This document shows, in pieces, positions 6,790 to 6,921 of a stretch of DNA of 6,921 bases. Numbering within the stretch: position 1 is the first letter of the stretch; each line of letters opens with the position of its first letter. The stretch comes from Lysobacteraceae bacterium (GTDB lineage Bacteria > Pseudomonadota > Gammaproteobacteria > Xanthomonadales > Xanthomonadaceae): contig JAQGOI010000179.1 in NCBI GenBank assembly GCA_028293685.1, positions 1-6,921 on the forward strand, written 5' to 3'. The notes beneath the pieces are model-generated. The model ran no database searches and had not been told where the DNA came from. It was given only the letters and a program-made list of their open reading frames with translations. A program made the translations under genes and the position numbers.

Positions 6790-6921
6790 TTACCGCTCTT
6801 CTGCGATCACCAGGCGTGGATCGATCGCCTGGTTGTTGTCGCGATGGCTCTGCGAGAGCTTCTTCAGCATCGGCAGCAAGGCGATCGCCAGCACCGCGCC
6901 GCCGGCCGCGACAAAGCCGAG
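6790..6921 (-). CDS. C-terminal fragment of a probable membrane protein (possible transporter)
   Basis: The window's right edge cuts a minus-strand gene; its last 43 codons and TAA stop (complement of 6790-6792) are present. The fragment starts with a hydrophobic, glycine/alanine-rich stretch GFVAAGGAVLAIALLPMLKKL, consistent with the end of a last membrane helix followed by a basic cytoplasmic edge. A polar tail, SQSHRDNNQAIDPRLV and IAEER, follows. This pattern is common at the C-terminus of major-facilitator or peptide/proton symporters, but the piece is too short to assign a family. A good terminator follows 45 nt downstream, supporting this as a real gene end. Confidence 0.6.
   Translation of the reverse strand, partial: LGFVAAGGAVLAIALLPMLKKLSQSHRDNNQAIDPRLVIAEER

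Overview
The window is about 6.9 kb of GC-rich chromosomal DNA. Protein style points to a gammaproteobacterium, most likely in the Xanthomonadales (Lysobacter/Rhodanobacter-like); this is inferred from remembered family resemblance, not from a search. No RNA genes, insertion sequences, CRISPR arrays or phage genes were seen.

Layout. A small membrane protein of the DUF486/DMT type (50-391, minus) is divergent from a five-gene plus-strand cluster: an OmpR-type response regulator (486-1199), a sensor histidine kinase (1205-2488), a MacA-like periplasmic adaptor (2573-4099), a MacB/LolD-type ABC ATPase (4096-4827) and a MacB/FtsX-type permease (4824-6059). Convergent to the cluster lies a VOC (glyoxalase/bleomycin-resistance fold) protein (about 6108-6593, minus). 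At the right edge is the C-terminal tail of a probable membrane protein (6790-6921, minus), followed by a convincing intrinsic terminator (6699-6745).

How the genes work together. The kinase should sense an envelope or periplasmic signal and phosphorylate the regulator. The adaptor, ATPase and permease form a split MacAB-type export pump across the inner membrane, which would need a TolC-like outer-membrane channel encoded elsewhere. The three pump genes are tied together by stop/start overlaps (GTGA and ATGA). The two-component genes are 5 nt apart, and an 84-nt gap containing a hairpin separates them from the pump genes. A 23-bp imperfect palindrome just upstream of the regulator gene is the best candidate operator in the window.

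I found no clearly undescribed system. The most unusual element is a roughly 130-residue insert near the C-terminus of the adaptor, carrying two short related helical motifs that recall the LTxxQ motif of CpxP/Spy-type periplasmic proteins.
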